Origin: Candidatus Onthovicinus excrementipullorum
GTDB taxonomy: Bacteria; Bacillota; Clostridia; Oscillospirales; Acutalibacteraceae
NCBI GenBank assembly: GCA_018712345.1
Contig: DVHG01000018.1
Location: 1 to 43,635 of the forward strand
Reading direction: 5' to 3'
Length of the DNA stretch: 43,635 nt
Shown here piece by piece: positions 25,531-34,787 of the stretch. The translations under genes and the position numbers were made by a program. The notes beneath the pieces are model-generated. The model searched no databases, was not told where the DNA came from, and saw only the letters and a program-made list of their open reading frames with translations. Position 1 is the first letter of the stretch; every line of letters starts with the position of its first letter.

Positions 25531-26847
25531 TTGAGTTTTACCGTGGGTGAACTGCTCTGGGATATACTTTGGACCGTGGTGGAGGCTTGTTATCAGTGCT
25601 ATTTGTGCAGGGCTTTCATCCGGAAAAAGCATACATATAGACAGGACCTTCTGACTGTTGCGATCATAACCGCACTGGCAGAAATTTTAACATTTATCCA
25701 TGTACATACACTGATTAAATTCATAGTCATGTTTGTACTGATAGCGGTCGTGTTTAAAATCATCTATCGGCTCGACTTTTTGACCGGCTGCATGATCTAT
25801 GCCTGCTTCAGTGTTGCGCAGGTATTGGCGGAGCTGTGTGTGTCCACGGTGATGAATCTGTTTGACCTGCAGTTTTTAAATGATGGGAATACCCCAATCT
25901 ATTATCTGGCCTACCTGTATGTTCCCGTTCATCTGGTCTCCGCACTGTTTGTGGTGCTCGAACGGAAGATCCTGATGAATATTAAAGATGCGCTCTCGCC
26001 TAAGATGGCGGGCGGGATCACACTGGTTCTGTTTGGGTGCATTGTTCTGTTCCTCCTCATCAGCATGAATCTGGATGCATTTGACGGAATTTATAAAATC
26101 GCTGTCGCGCTGGTGAGCCTGCTCATCGTAGCGGTGGTATTTCTCGGGCTGAAATTTTTTGCCGGCAGCGTCATGACGCGCATGACCAAGCAGCAGGACG
26201 AGATGCAGCTGCGGGAATTGCAGGCCCGGTACCAATACTATGACGATCGGCTAAAGGATGAGGAACGCGTGCGGGCGATCTATCACGATATGAAAAACCA
26301 TCTGCTGGTACTGGAAAGCAAACAGAATACTGAGGAAACACGCCGGATGGCGCAGGAACTGCGTTCCCAAATTGCGGACTATGAAAACTATGTCCACACG
26401 GGAAACGAGTTCCTCGACATCATCATTAAAGATAAAGCCAAAAAGGCGCGTGAGAAGCAGATCGATTTTTCCGTAGCCATTGATTTCAGCGGCGTCGATT
26501 TTATCGAACCGCTCGATATCAGCACCCTGTTCGGCAACGGGATCGACAACGCCATTGAGGCCTGCGAAAAGCTCCGGTCGGAGGACCGGGTTATTCTCGT
26601 CAAGGCGGGCAGGGTGCAGAACTTCGTCTCCATCCTGATTGAGAACAACTGCGCGCAGGAAGCACCGTCAAAAGGGAGACGCACCACCAAGGCAGACACC
26701 CTGCTGCACGGGTTCGGCCTCTCCAACATGCAGAAGGCCGCCGAAAAGTACGGCGGGGCCTGTACAACCAATCAGGCAGACGGGAGATTTACGTTAAAAA
26801 TTTTAATCCCGGTAAAAAATGAACCAGACCGATATAAAAAGCAGTAA
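25531..26847 (+). CDS. AgrC-like GHKL sensor histidine kinase, copy 1
   Basis: A 438-residue membrane kinase. Residues about 1-205 form six or so hydrophobic segments (sensor). A short coil follows, then the phosphoacceptor motif RAIYHDMKNHLLVLE near residue 250, and a GHKL ATPase domain with N-box LFGNGIDNAIEAC and G-box LLHGFGLSNM. This is the AgrC/HPK10 type, whose members usually sense peptides and pair with LytTR regulators. I chose TTG at 25531 because GGAGGAG lies 8 nt before it and the third copy has the same layout; the frame opens at 25438. No response regulator, AgrB or AgrD gene is near. It sits directly after spo0A, but a role in Spo0A phosphorylation is only a possibility. Confidence 0.9.
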   Translation: MSFTVGELLWDILWTVVEACYQCYLCRAFIRKKHTYRQDLLTVAIITALAEILTFIHVHTLIKFIVMFVLIAVVFKIIYRLDFLTGCMIYACFSVAQVLAELCVSTVMNLFDLQFLNDGNTPIYYLAYLYVPVHLVSALFVVLERKILMNIKDALSPKMAGGITLVLFGCIVLFLLISMNLDAFDGIYKIAVALVSLLIVAVVFLGLKFFAGSVMTRMTKQQDEMQLRELQARYQYYDDRLKDEERVRAIYHDMKNHLLVLESKQNTEETRRMAQELRSQIADYENYVHTGNEFLDIIIKDKAKKAREKQIDFSVAIDFSGVDFIEPLDISTLFGNGIDNAIEACEKLRSEDRVILVKAGRVQNFVSILIENNCAQEAPSKGRRTTKADTLLHGFGLSNMQKAAEKYGGACTTNQADGRFTLKILIPVKNEPDRYKKQ

Positions 26848-27020
26848 ATTCTTCTTCGCGCACAGGTAGGGATTTACCCACTTCCCTTTTGTTCCGCACT
26901 CCGGCTTCCGCTCGACGGGGTGAAACCCGCCCCCCTGATCTACAAGAACCGAATGGTATGATTATGCCGGATCTTTATGTTACCGGCTCGCAAAGTTTTG
27001 AATCATCGGAGGAAGATAAC

Positions 27021-29339
27021 ATGGCACGCATTTTGAAACCGCCGACCTCATATCTGCCTATGGAGCTCTGGTACCGCAAGCCCGCGCCCGATACCACTGC
27101 GGGCTGGGAAGCCTGGGCGCTGCCGCTCGGGTGCGGCTATCTTGGCGCAAAGGTGTTCGGCGGTGTTGAATCGGAGCGGATCCAGATCACGGAGAACAGC
27201 CTTGCGAATCCCTATCGGCCGGGACTGAATAACTTTGCGGAGACGTATATTGACTTCCCCCATTGCAGGGCAAAGCATTACCGACGCAGTCTTTCTCTGG
27301 ACGACGCAGTGGCGCGCGTGGAATACGACTGCGACGGCGTGCGGTACACAAGGGAATACTTTGCCAGTTATCCGGACCGTGTGCTCGTCATGCTCTTTTC
27401 ATCTTCAAAACCGGGCAGCATCTCTTTCACACTCCGCCCGGAAATTCCGTATATGTGCGACTGCCACAGCGAGCCGGGAGACGGCATGGGCAAGAGCGGA
27501 CAGATTGCCGTGGACAGAAATACGATCCGTCTCACCGGTGGGATGGCATACTATCAGATTAATTTTGAGGGCCAATACAGGGTTTTCCCCAAGGGTGGAG
27601 CGGTCACGCAGGACGGTCAGACGCTCCGTGTCACCGGTGCGGACAGCGCGCTGGTTCTCATGGCAGTTGGAACCAATTACCACATGACGCCGGAAGTGTT
27701 CCTGCGCCCGGTCAAGGAAAAATTAAATCCTGAGGAGTTCCCACGCGAGCGGGTAGAGGCCATTCTGAATGCTGCACAGGAAAAGAGCTATCAGGAGCTG
27801 CTGGAGCGCCACCTCTCCGATTACCGGGCGCTGTACAGCCGCGTTTCGCTCTCACTCGGCGATCAGACGGCACCAAAGCACCCCACAGACCAGCTCCTGC
27901 GCCGCCACAGACGCGGCGTGCGCGTGCCGTATCTGGAAGTGCTCTATTTCCAATACGGGCGTTATCTGTTGATCGCCTCCTCCCGCCCTGGCTGCCTGCC
28001 CGCCAATCTGCAGGGCATCTGGAATGTCCACAATGACGCACCGTGGAGCGCGGGCTACTGGCACAACATCAATCAGCAGATGAATTACTGGCCGGCCTTC
28101 CAGACCAATCTGGCAGAGCTGTTCACCTCTTATTCGGACTTCAACGAGGCTTTCCGCCCCGCGGCGGAGAGAAAGGCGGATGAGTACCTTGAGCAGATCG
28201 GCGATCAGAATATGGCACCTGTTGGGACGGGGGAGAACGGCTGGATCATCGGGACGGGCGTGTGGCCCTACGATCTGGAGGGGCTGAACCCGGCGAGCCA
28301 TTCCGGCCCGGGCACCGGCGCCTTTACGGCCCTGCTCTTCTGGGATTATTATGACTTCACGCGCGATGGAAACATCCTGGAGCAGCATGCCTATCCCGCC
28401 CTGTTGGGGATGGCCAAATTCCTCTCCCATGTTTTAGTGGAGAGGGATGGGCATCTGCTCGCCTCTCCGTCGGCCTCACCCGAACAGCAGGTCAAGGGGG
28501 AGTATTACCACACCACCGGCTGTGCCTTTGACCAGCAGATGATCTATGAGAATGCCAAACGCACCCTGCGGGCGGCGGAGATCCTCGGAAAAACGGATGG
28601 ATTCCTCGATCGTCTGCGTGATACGCTGGACCGGCTGGATCCGGTGCAGATCGGCGCATCCGGGCAGATTAAGGAGTTCCGGGAGGAGCGGAAATATGGG
28701 GAGATCGGAGAGCGCCGCCACCGCCACATCTCCCAGCTTGTCGGCCTGTATCCCGGCACGCTCATCAACACCAAAACGCCCGCGTGGATGAAGGCCGCCA
28801 AACGGACACTCCGTCTGCGCGGGGACCGCAGCACCGGCTGGGCGATGGCGCACCGTCTGAACGCCTGGGCGCGCACAGGGGATGGGAATCACGCATATCA
28901 TCTCTTCCACCTGCTGCTGAAACGCGGTACGCTGCCCAACCTGTGGGACACCCATCCGCCTTTTCAGATTGACGGGAACTTCGGCGGCACCTCCGGCGTC
29001 GCGGAGATGCTGCTCCAAAGTCATGAAGGCTGTATTCGCCCGCTGGCGGCGCTCCCGCGCCGGTGGAAAAAGGGGCGCTTCCGCGGCCTTGTCGCCCGCG
29101 GCAACTTCGTGATTGATGCCGCTTGGCGGGATCATCACCTTACGGAATTAAAGATCCGCTCCCGCGCCGGCGAGCCCTGTATTGTGGAGTATCCGGGAAT
29201 CACCTCCTTTACACGAACGGGCAGTGACGGCGCAGGAGAGATCCCATGCAAATTTGAAGGCGATGACCGTGTGATCTTGAAACTTTCTCAAGGGGCGGCC
29301 TGTATGCTGCGCCGTGAACCGAAGATTCAAAAGTTTTAG
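27021..29339 (+). CDS. GH95 alpha-L-fucosidase
   Basis: A 772-residue inverting glycosidase of family GH95, which removes alpha-1,2-linked fucose (some members act on alpha-galactose). Order: N-terminal beta-domain (about 1-250), helical linker, (alpha/alpha)6 barrel, C-terminal beta-domain. Visible family motifs are EAWALPLGCGYLGAKVFGG, the Asn pair in NINQQMNYWPAFQTNLAE, the acid Glu in SASPEQQ, and HPPFQIDGNFGG with the catalytic-domain Asp. ATG at 27021 follows ATCGGAGGAAG; the open frame extends back to 26889 without a site. No signal peptide, so it is probably cytosolic. It stands alone among sporulation genes about 11 kb from the sugar operon, and ends at a clear terminator. Confidence 0.93.
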   Translation: MARILKPPTSYLPMELWYRKPAPDTTAGWEAWALPLGCGYLGAKVFGGVESERIQITENSLANPYRPGLNNFAETYIDFPHCRAKHYRRSLSLDDAVARVEYDCDGVRYTREYFASYPDRVLVMLFSSSKPGSISFTLRPEIPYMCDCHSEPGDGMGKSGQIAVDRNTIRLTGGMAYYQINFEGQYRVFPKGGAVTQDGQTLRVTGADSALVLMAVGTNYHMTPEVFLRPVKEKLNPEEFPRERVEAILNAAQEKSYQELLERHLSDYRALYSRVSLSLGDQTAPKHPTDQLLRRHRRGVRVPYLEVLYFQYGRYLLIASSRPGCLPANLQGIWNVHNDAPWSAGYWHNINQQMNYWPAFQTNLAELFTSYSDFNEAFRPAAERKADEYLEQIGDQNMAPVGTGENGWIIGTGVWPYDLEGLNPASHSGPGTGAFTALLFWDYYDFTRDGNILEQHAYPALLGMAKFLSHVLVERDGHLLASPSASPEQQVKGEYYHTTGCAFDQQMIYENAKRTLRAAEILGKTDGFLDRLRDTLDRLDPVQIGASGQIKEFREERKYGEIGERRHRHISQLVGLYPGTLINTKTPAWMKAAKRTLRLRGDRSTGWAMAHRLNAWARTGDGNHAYHLFHLLLKRGTLPNLWDTHPPFQIDGNFGGTSGVAEMLLQSHEGCIRPLAALPRRWKKGRFRGLVARGNFVIDAAWRDHHLTELKIRSRAGEPCIVEYPGITSFTRTGSDGAGEIPCKFEGDDRVILKLSQGAACMLRREPKIQKF

Positions 29340-29349
29340 AACAACGTTT

Positions 29350-29377
29350 AACGGAGCGGTAAGAAAACCGCTCCGTT
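29350..29377 (+). terminator. Terminator of the GH95 gene
   Basis: AACGGAGCGGT and ACCGCTCCGTT pair perfectly around AAGAAA and are followed by TTGTGTTTCTATTTT, 10 nt after the stop codon. Confidence 0.85.
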
Positions 29378-29499
29378 TTGTGTTTCTATTTTATTCATAA
29401 CGGGCGAAAGCATTCCGCCCTCCCCGCGCGAAGGGAAAAAATGAAAAGTTTGCGCGGTCCGTTTTTCCGCGATCTTCGGAGGGGCGGTTTCCATTCATT

Positions 29500-30978
29500 T
29501 TACAGAATAATACAGATCAGCCCGCTGCACCCCTCATTGATGACCTTCTCGATCGTCTCCTGAAGCTTCATGCGCGCCTCGGACGGCATGCGGTAGAGCT
29601 TGTTGTGCAGCCCCTCATTGACGAGCTCGTGCAGCGATTTCCCGAAGATATTCGATTCCCAGATCTGGGAGGGGTTCTCCTCAAACTCCTTGAGCAGGTA
29701 CATCACCAGCTCCTCGGACTGGGACTCCGACCCGACGATGGGCGCGACCTCCGTGGTGATATTCGCACGCATCATGTGGATGGACGGGGCGCTCGCCTTA
29801 AGCTTGACACCGTACCGCCCGCCCTGCTTGACGATCTCCGGCTCCTCAAGTGTCAGTTCGTCGAGCGTGGGCATGACGATGCCGTAGCCGGTGGCCTCCA
29901 CTTCTTCCAGAGCGCCGCGGATCCGCTCATATTTGCACTTGATCTGGGAGAGCTGGGTGATGCACATCATCAGCTCCTGCTCGTTGGCGATCTCCAGCCC
30001 TGTGGACTCCGTGAGCACTTTATAGAATAGCTCCTGCTGCATGGTCACGCTGATGCGCGCGCCGCCGGAGGCGAGGTTCATCTCCGCAATGCGTGCGTTT
30101 TCAATATACTCGCACCCGCACAGCTCCTTGACCAGCCGGTTTACATCACGGATATGGGTGACGCCGGCAGCAGATGTCTGCACGGCGGAATAGACCTTGG
30201 AGCGCAGCCAGTGGTCCGGCGCCAGATTGGAGATCCACCGCGGCAGATCGACGGAGATCTCCTTGACCGGGAACTCAAACAGCACCTGGGCCAGGATCTG
30301 GCGAATCTCCTCCTCGGTCAGATCGAGGCAGTTGACCGGGATGACGGGGACGGAGTACTTCTCCATCAGGCTCTCCGCCAGCGATGTGGCGTTGCCGGTA
30401 TTGGGATAGGTACAGTTCAAAAGAATAATAAACGGCTTGTTGATCTCCTTGAGCTCATTGACGACCCGCTCCTCCGCCTCCTCATATTCCTCCCGGGCGA
30501 TGTCACTGATGCTGCCGTCCGTCGTGACAACGAGGCCGATTGTGGAATGCTCGCTGATGACCTTGCGCGTGCCGATCTCCGCCGCCATGTTAAAGGGGAT
30601 GTCATGGTCGTACCACGGTGTCTTGACCATGCGGGGCTGGTCTCCCTCCACATACCCGAGCGATCCGGGGACGATATACCCCACACAGTCGATCATCCGC
30701 ACATTGAAGCGGGCATTCCCCGGAAGCTCAATCTGGACGGCCTCCTCGGGGATGAACTTGGGCTCCGTGGTCATGATGGTGCGCCCGGCAGCGGACTGCG
30801 GCAGCTCATCAATGGCGCGGTCCCGCCGCGCATCGTCCTCAATATTGGGAACGACAAGCGTATCCATAAACCGTTTGATAAAGGTGGATTTTCCCGTTCT
30901 CACCGGCCCGACGACGCCGATATAGATATCCCCCTGCGTCCGGTCAGCGATATCCTTATAAATATTGCGCTGTTCCAT
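29500..30978 (-). CDS. spoIVA: SpoIVA, spore coat morphogenetic ATPase
   Basis: A 492-residue protein made in the mother cell that hydrolyses ATP, polymerises on the outer forespore membrane and forms the base of the coat. The N-terminal TRAFAC-type NTPase domain has Walker A GPVRTGKST at residues 24-32 and the DNCTYPNTG-like region NCTYPNTG. The middle and C-terminal domains are full length, ending GLICIIL, as usual for SpoIVA. ATG at 30978 follows AGGAGG. It starts 45 nt after the stop of the SipL-like gene on the same strand, so the two are co-transcribed, matching the known SpoIVA-SipL partnership of Clostridioides difficile. Confidence 0.97.
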   Translation of the reverse strand: MEQRNIYKDIADRTQGDIYIGVVGPVRTGKSTFIKRFMDTLVVPNIEDDARRDRAIDELPQSAAGRTIMTTEPKFIPEEAVQIELPGNARFNVRMIDCVGYIVPGSLGYVEGDQPRMVKTPWYDHDIPFNMAAEIGTRKVISEHSTIGLVVTTDGSISDIAREEYEEAEERVVNELKEINKPFIILLNCTYPNTGNATSLAESLMEKYSVPVIPVNCLDLTEEEIRQILAQVLFEFPVKEISVDLPRWISNLAPDHWLRSKVYSAVQTSAAGVTHIRDVNRLVKELCGCEYIENARIAEMNLASGGARISVTMQQELFYKVLTESTGLEIANEQELMMCITQLSQIKCKYERIRGALEEVEATGYGIVMPTLDELTLEEPEIVKQGGRYGVKLKASAPSIHMMRANITTEVAPIVGSESQSEELVMYLLKEFEENPSQIWESNIFGKSLHELVNEGLHNKLYRMPSEARMKLQETIEKVINEGCSGLICIIL

Positions 30979-31023
30979 CTTGTCTTTTCCTCCTTGCGCT
31001 CATTTCATTGATCGTGACCTGAT

Positions 31024-32559
31024 TCACGCACTCGGGATCAGGAGCATACACTTTTCGGGCACGGTCTCATCGGCGAGCTGGTTCTCCCCCATGATGGCCT
31101 GAACAGTCGTATTATATCGGACGGCGATATCCCAGACGCTTTCTCCGGCGTCACAGTAGTAGATCGTCAGCGCCGAGGCCGCGGTCTTCTTCGGCTGGTC
31201 CTCCATCATGCTGATCTGTGTGACGACCTTTTTCTCCACCATTTCAAAAATGCTCGCCGTGACCGTCAGCTCAATGCGCACATCCACCTTGGATTCCCCG
31301 CTGAGGACATAATCCATTGCGCCGGCGCGCACAACGGGGTCGCAGTTGACGGGGACGTCACCATTCTCAAGCCGGCGGAGATACTCATAATCGGTCTGCC
31401 GCTCCAGGTACTGGATATCTCCGCCGGAGTCGATCAGCAGCATGCAGACTGTGACCGTTCCGCTGACGACGAGCTGGCCGTCCCGGACGGAGACTGACAC
31501 CGTGATGCCGCCGCACCACAGGTCCATGACGCTGGAGACGCCTGAACCCGGTATTTCCAAGGCGCCGCGGCAGAGCGCCGTATCGCTGAACGTATCCGTC
31601 AGCCGGGCCAGACGGATGATCTTCCGCTCCGCGCTGAGCTCATAGGCAGTGGAGTAGGCGTCCGTGACCATAGGCGCCTGCGCGTCCACGTAGGCGCACA
31701 CTGAGGCGCAGATCCGCGCCGTGATATCAAGCAGGCGGAGTTCGCCCTCCGCATCGCTCTTCGGCGTCACCTCCAGGCAGGCGACCTCCAGGCGGACATC
31801 GCTGCGGCAGTCTTCACCGATACCGTCCGCTTCCAAAATCTGGCTGATGGGGATGCAGTTGGTAATCTTCTCCGCCCGACTGTCCCCTTCGTCGCTGCAA
31901 TAGAGCGTCCGGACCTCCAGCTCTCCCTTGAGCAGGATCTTATTGGGGATCACCTTGATATCCTGTACGCGCACGCTGGCGCAGGAGGTGATAATCTGGG
32001 CGATCGGCGGCTGGGATCGCCCAAGCTCCATGACCTCACTGACCGTAAAGCCCCGCTGTACGCAGCACTGCACACTGCTCACGGGCGCGCAGCTCCGGCG
32101 GATCTGGACGCCGCAGCCCTCCGCCTGATCGATCAGCTCCTCGCTGCGCGGAGCGACGGCCTTAATCATCAGCGTCACACTCGCATGCACATCAATCCGC
32201 CGCTGGCTGACAGCCCGGCAGTTGACATATTCTGTCTTTGCCTGCACCTGTGCACAGGCCTCATCCGGCATATTCTGTACCTCCACAAAGCGGGAGAAGG
32301 GGTGGGTCTGCTCAAAGCAGTGGATCCGCCCCTGTTCGCATACATAGATCAGGCGGATCAGCACCGCCCCATCCACGGTGATCCGTCCGCCTGACGCCTG
32401 TGTGCCCGTGACCTGCGGCACGATCAGGCATTTGAGAATCCGCTGGATGTCCGGGCAGTAATCCGGCAGCGTGATGTCGCTGTCGACTGCCTGCTCCAAA
32501 CTCCCCTCATATATCAGCTCATTGACACATACGCCTTGTCTGACAACATTGAAATCCAT
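31024..32559 (-). CDS. sipL: SipL-like protein (DUF3794 repeats plus LysM), SpoIVA partner
   Basis: A 511-residue protein with DUF3794/SpoVID-type beta modules (first near 25-120 with SDITLPDYCPDIQRILK, further ones to about 440) and a C-terminal LysM domain at about 464-511 (AGESVWDIAVRYNTTVQAIM). In C. difficile the LysM of SipL binds SpoIVA and tethers the coat to the forespore. Length and architecture fit. ATG at 32559 is preceded by GAGAGGG and gives a normal N-terminus; the open frame goes back to 32655 through the promoter. The adjacent spoIVA makes the functional call strong. A sigma-E-type promoter lies 43 nt upstream. Confidence 0.9.
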   Translation of the reverse strand: MDFNVVRQGVCVNELIYEGSLEQAVDSDITLPDYCPDIQRILKCLIVPQVTGTQASGGRITVDGAVLIRLIYVCEQGRIHCFEQTHPFSRFVEVQNMPDEACAQVQAKTEYVNCRAVSQRRIDVHASVTLMIKAVAPRSEELIDQAEGCGVQIRRSCAPVSSVQCCVQRGFTVSEVMELGRSQPPIAQIITSCASVRVQDIKVIPNKILLKGELEVRTLYCSDEGDSRAEKITNCIPISQILEADGIGEDCRSDVRLEVACLEVTPKSDAEGELRLLDITARICASVCAYVDAQAPMVTDAYSTAYELSAERKIIRLARLTDTFSDTALCRGALEIPGSGVSSVMDLWCGGITVSVSVRDGQLVVSGTVTVCMLLIDSGGDIQYLERQTDYEYLRRLENGDVPVNCDPVVRAGAMDYVLSGESKVDVRIELTVTASIFEMVEKKVVTQISMMEDQPKKTAASALTIYYCDAGESVWDIAVRYNTTVQAIMGENQLADETVPEKCMLLIPSA

Positions 32560-32601
32560 ACAGAGCGCCCTCTCTTTCTGTTCGATAATTGCCGATACCA
32601 A

Positions 32602-32630
32602 GTTATATGACGCCCCTGTCCCGATTATGA
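32602..32630 (-). promoter_or_regulatory. Sigma-E-type promoter of sipL-spoIVA
   Basis: On the minus strand TCATAAT (32630-32624) is followed after exactly 14 nt by CATATAAC (32609-32602). The Bacillus sigma-E consensus is KMATATT-N14/15-CATACAMT, so both elements match at all but one or two positions, and mother-cell sigma-E control is what spoIVA and sipL need. Confidence 0.7.
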
Positions 32631-32683
32631 TCGAAAGCACCGTGCGATTTTGCAAAAATTAATTATGAATTTATTATAAACGC

Positions 32684-32712
32684 TTGCAATAGCGGCCTAA
32701 AAGTGTCATAAT
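32684..32712 (+). promoter_or_regulatory. Vegetative promoter of the NSS transporter gene
   Basis: TTGCAA (32684-32689) and CATAAT (32707-32712) with 17 nt between, about 55 nt before the start codon. It diverges from the sipL promoter in the same intergenic region. Confidence 0.6.
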
Positions 32713-32768
32713 GAAGGGGCATTTCCAGATGAACTTGAGGGGATTAACGATAGTTAGGAGGAATGAAG

Positions 32769-34133
32769 TTGAATGAAGTGAAAAAGAGGAGTACATTCAG
32801 CAGCAAGCTCGGCTTTGTTCTGGCTGCTGCCGGATCTGCCGTCGGCCTTGGGAACCTGTGGCGGTTCCCCTATCTGGCAGCTAAATACGGCGGAGGAATT
32901 TTCCTGCTCACGTATGTCCTGCTGGCGGTCACGTTCGGCTTTGCGCTGATGGTCGCCGAAATCGCCCTGGGGCGTAAGACTGGCCTGAGCGTAGTCGGCG
33001 CCTATAAAAAGCTGAATAAGAAGTGGGCCTTCCTGGGATATATCTCCGCAGCGGTCCCGATCATCATTCTGCCGTACTACAGCGTCATTGGCGGATGGGT
33101 GACCAAATACATCGGAACTTACGTGATGGGAGAGGGCACCGCCGCAGCCGGACCCGACTATTTTAATAATTTTATCTCCGGCACGTGGGAGCCGATCATC
33201 TGGTTTGCCATCTTTGTCCTGGCGACGGCGCTGGTTGTACTTTTTGGCGTGGAAAAGGGCATTGAGCGCGTGAGCAAGTTCATGATGCCGGTCCTTGTGA
33301 TCCTCTCCATCGGCATCGCGATCTACGTCATTACCCGCCCGGGTGCGTTGGCCGGTTTGAAGTATTACTTTGTGCCCGATTTCAGCAAACTGTCCTCAAA
33401 GACCTTTTTGGCCGCGATCGGCCAGCTGTTCTACTCCCTGTCGCTGGCGATGGGCATCATGATCACTTACGGCTCCTATATGAAAAAGGATGCCAATATT
33501 GAAAATTCCGTATTTCAGATTGAGCTGTTCGACTCCGGCTTTGCCCTGATCGCGGGGCTGATGATCGTCCCGGGTGTGGCCGTCTTCTCCGGTGTGGAGA
33601 ATCTGGACGCCTCCGGCCCCGGCCTGATGTTTCAGGTTCTCCCGCAGGTGTTTGACAACATGGCCGGCGGGCACATCATCGGCGGGCTGTTCTTCATTCT
33701 CGTACTGTTCGCGGCGCTGACCTCCTCCATCTCCCTGATGGAGACGGTGGTCTCCATTTTCCAGGATAAGTGCAAGCTTTCCCGCCGTACCATTGTGATT
33801 CTGGTGACAATCGGAACGTTGCTGATCGGTCTGCTTTCCTCCCTTGGGTTCGGCGTGCTCAGCTTTATCCAGCCGCTCGGCGAGGGGACGTCCCTGCTCG
33901 ACTTCTTCGACTTTATCAGCAACAGCGTCATCATGCCGATCGTCGCGCTGCTCACCTGCATCTTTGTCGGCTATGTCATCAAGACAAAGACCATCTCCGA
34001 TGAGGTCAAACTCTCCTCCAAGTTCCATTTTGAAAAGATGTTTATCGTGATAACCAAGTATATCGCGCCGATTGGCCTGGTGCTGATTCTGGTCAGCTCT
34101 GTGCTCAATACGCTTGGCGTCATTACGCTCTGA
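32769..34133 (+). CDS. Sodium-dependent amino-acid transporter (NSS family)
   Basis: A membrane symporter of about 454 residues of the neurotransmitter:sodium symporter family (LeuT/MhsT relatives), importing an amino acid with Na+. Helix 1 has the unwound substrate and sodium motif AAGSAVGLGNLWRFPYL followed by KYGGGIFLLTY; eleven or so hydrophobic helices follow, like bacterial 11-TM members. ATG at 32763 is only 1 nt from AGGAGG, so I take TTG at 32769, seven bases from it, as start. It is transcribed alone and ends at a terminator at 34160. The substrate is not predictable by eye. Confidence 0.93.
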   Translation: MNEVKKRSTFSSKLGFVLAAAGSAVGLGNLWRFPYLAAKYGGGIFLLTYVLLAVTFGFALMVAEIALGRKTGLSVVGAYKKLNKKWAFLGYISAAVPIIILPYYSVIGGWVTKYIGTYVMGEGTAAAGPDYFNNFISGTWEPIIWFAIFVLATALVVLFGVEKGIERVSKFMMPVLVILSIGIAIYVITRPGALAGLKYYFVPDFSKLSSKTFLAAIGQLFYSLSLAMGIMITYGSYMKKDANIENSVFQIELFDSGFALIAGLMIVPGVAVFSGVENLDASGPGLMFQVLPQVFDNMAGGHIIGGLFFILVLFAALTSSISLMETVVSIFQDKCKLSRRTIVILVTIGTLLIGLLSSLGFGVLSFIQPLGEGTSLLDFFDFISNSVIMPIVALLTCIFVGYVIKTKTISDEVKLSSKFHFEKMFIVITKYIAPIGLVLILVSSVLNTLGVITL

Positions 34134-34159
34134 TTCATGCCCTGCGGTAAATCCAGCTG

Positions 34160-34191
34160 TCGGGCGGCTGTCCATTCGGGCGGCCGCCCGA
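34160..34191 (+). terminator. Terminator of the NSS transporter gene
   Basis: TCGGGCGGC (34160-34168) and GCCGCCCGA (34183-34191) pair perfectly and are followed by TTTTATT. Confidence 0.75.
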
Positions 34192-34219
34192 TTTTATTGC
34201 CGGAAAAGCAAAAAAATCC

Positions 34220-34248
34220 TTGCAAAATCAATCAATCTATGGTATGAT
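34220..34248 (+). promoter_or_regulatory. Promoter of the tRNA-His/tRNA-Gln unit
   Basis: TTGCAA (34220-34225) and TATGAT (34243-34248) are exactly 17 nt apart and lie 37 nt before tRNA-His. Confidence 0.75.
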
Positions 34249-34285
34249 ATTTGAGCGCTTTTAAGTAGGCGTCCATCGGGAATAT

Positions 34286-34363
34286 GGTGGGTATAGCTCA
34301 GTTGGTTAGAGTGCCAGGTTGTGGCCCTGGAGGTCATCGGTTCGAATCCGATTATCCACCCCA
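34286..34363 (+). tRNA. tRNA-His (anticodon GTG), CCA encoded
   Basis: Full cloverleaf: acceptor GTGGGTA with TATCCAC, the extra 5' G typical of tRNA-His at 34286 facing discriminator C, anticodon stem CCAGG/CCTGG around TTGTGGC, T-arm ATCGG-TTCGAAT-CCGAT, and encoded CCA at 34361-34363. Confidence 0.97.
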
Positions 34364-34373
34364 CTGAAAAAAC

Positions 34374-34402
34374 AATACGCAAGGCGGACCGTCTTGCGTA
34401 TT
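34374..34402 (+). terminator. Terminator-like hairpin between tRNA-His and tRNA-Gln
   Basis: AATACGCAAG (34374-34383) pairs with CTTGCGTATT (34393-34402), followed by TTT. It lies between two co-oriented tRNA genes, so it may be leaky or serve processing. Confidence 0.65.
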
Positions 34403-34412
34403 TTTGATATTT

Positions 34413-34487
34413 TGAGGCGTAGCCAAGTGGTAAGGCACGGGACTTTGACTCCCGCATTCGCTGGTTCGAGCCCAGCCGTCTCAGCCA
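34413..34487 (+). tRNA. tRNA-Gln (anticodon TTG), CCA encoded
   Basis: Full cloverleaf: acceptor TGAGGCG with CGTCTCA, anticodon stem CGGGA/TCCCG around CTTTGAC, T-arm GCTGG-TTCGAGC-CCAGC, discriminator G and encoded CCA at 34485-34487. Confidence 0.97.
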
Positions 34488-34488
34488 C

Positions 34489-34527
34489 GTCGTCGCGGAC
34501 TTTGCATCGTTCGCGACGACTTTTTTT
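34489..34527 (+). terminator. Terminator after tRNA-Gln
   Basis: GTCGTCGCG (34489-34497) and CGCGACGAC (34512-34520) pair perfectly and are followed by seven T's. The 260 nt beyond it, up to the small gene at 34788, show only a small stem CCCCGTTG-AA-CAACGGCGGG near 34710 and no gene. Confidence 0.88.
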
Positions 34528-34787
34528 AAGTCATCGGCCCGCTCGCGCCGTCACTCCCCGCCTCCGCCCGAATTCCCTCTCACGTTATCTGGTTGGTTAC
34601 AGTCGCCCTTGCGGCTGCTTTGGTTCGCTAACAACCTCTTCCCGGTTTGCGGCGAGTTTTTTCATTTCATTACAAGGTCCATCGCATTTAACTCATGAAC
34701 TGTGAGTCCCCCCGTTGAACAACGGCGGGATATTCCATTTAAATGGACGCGAAGGGGTGGACAGTATATGCCGAGTAGATGCGGGCT

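Noticed and set aside
34319-34705. 128-codon open frame across the tRNA-His/tRNA-Gln region
   Set aside because: It is created by tRNA sequence (peptides such as RSSVRIRLSTP). The same is true of frames at 22876-23085 and 34194-34488.
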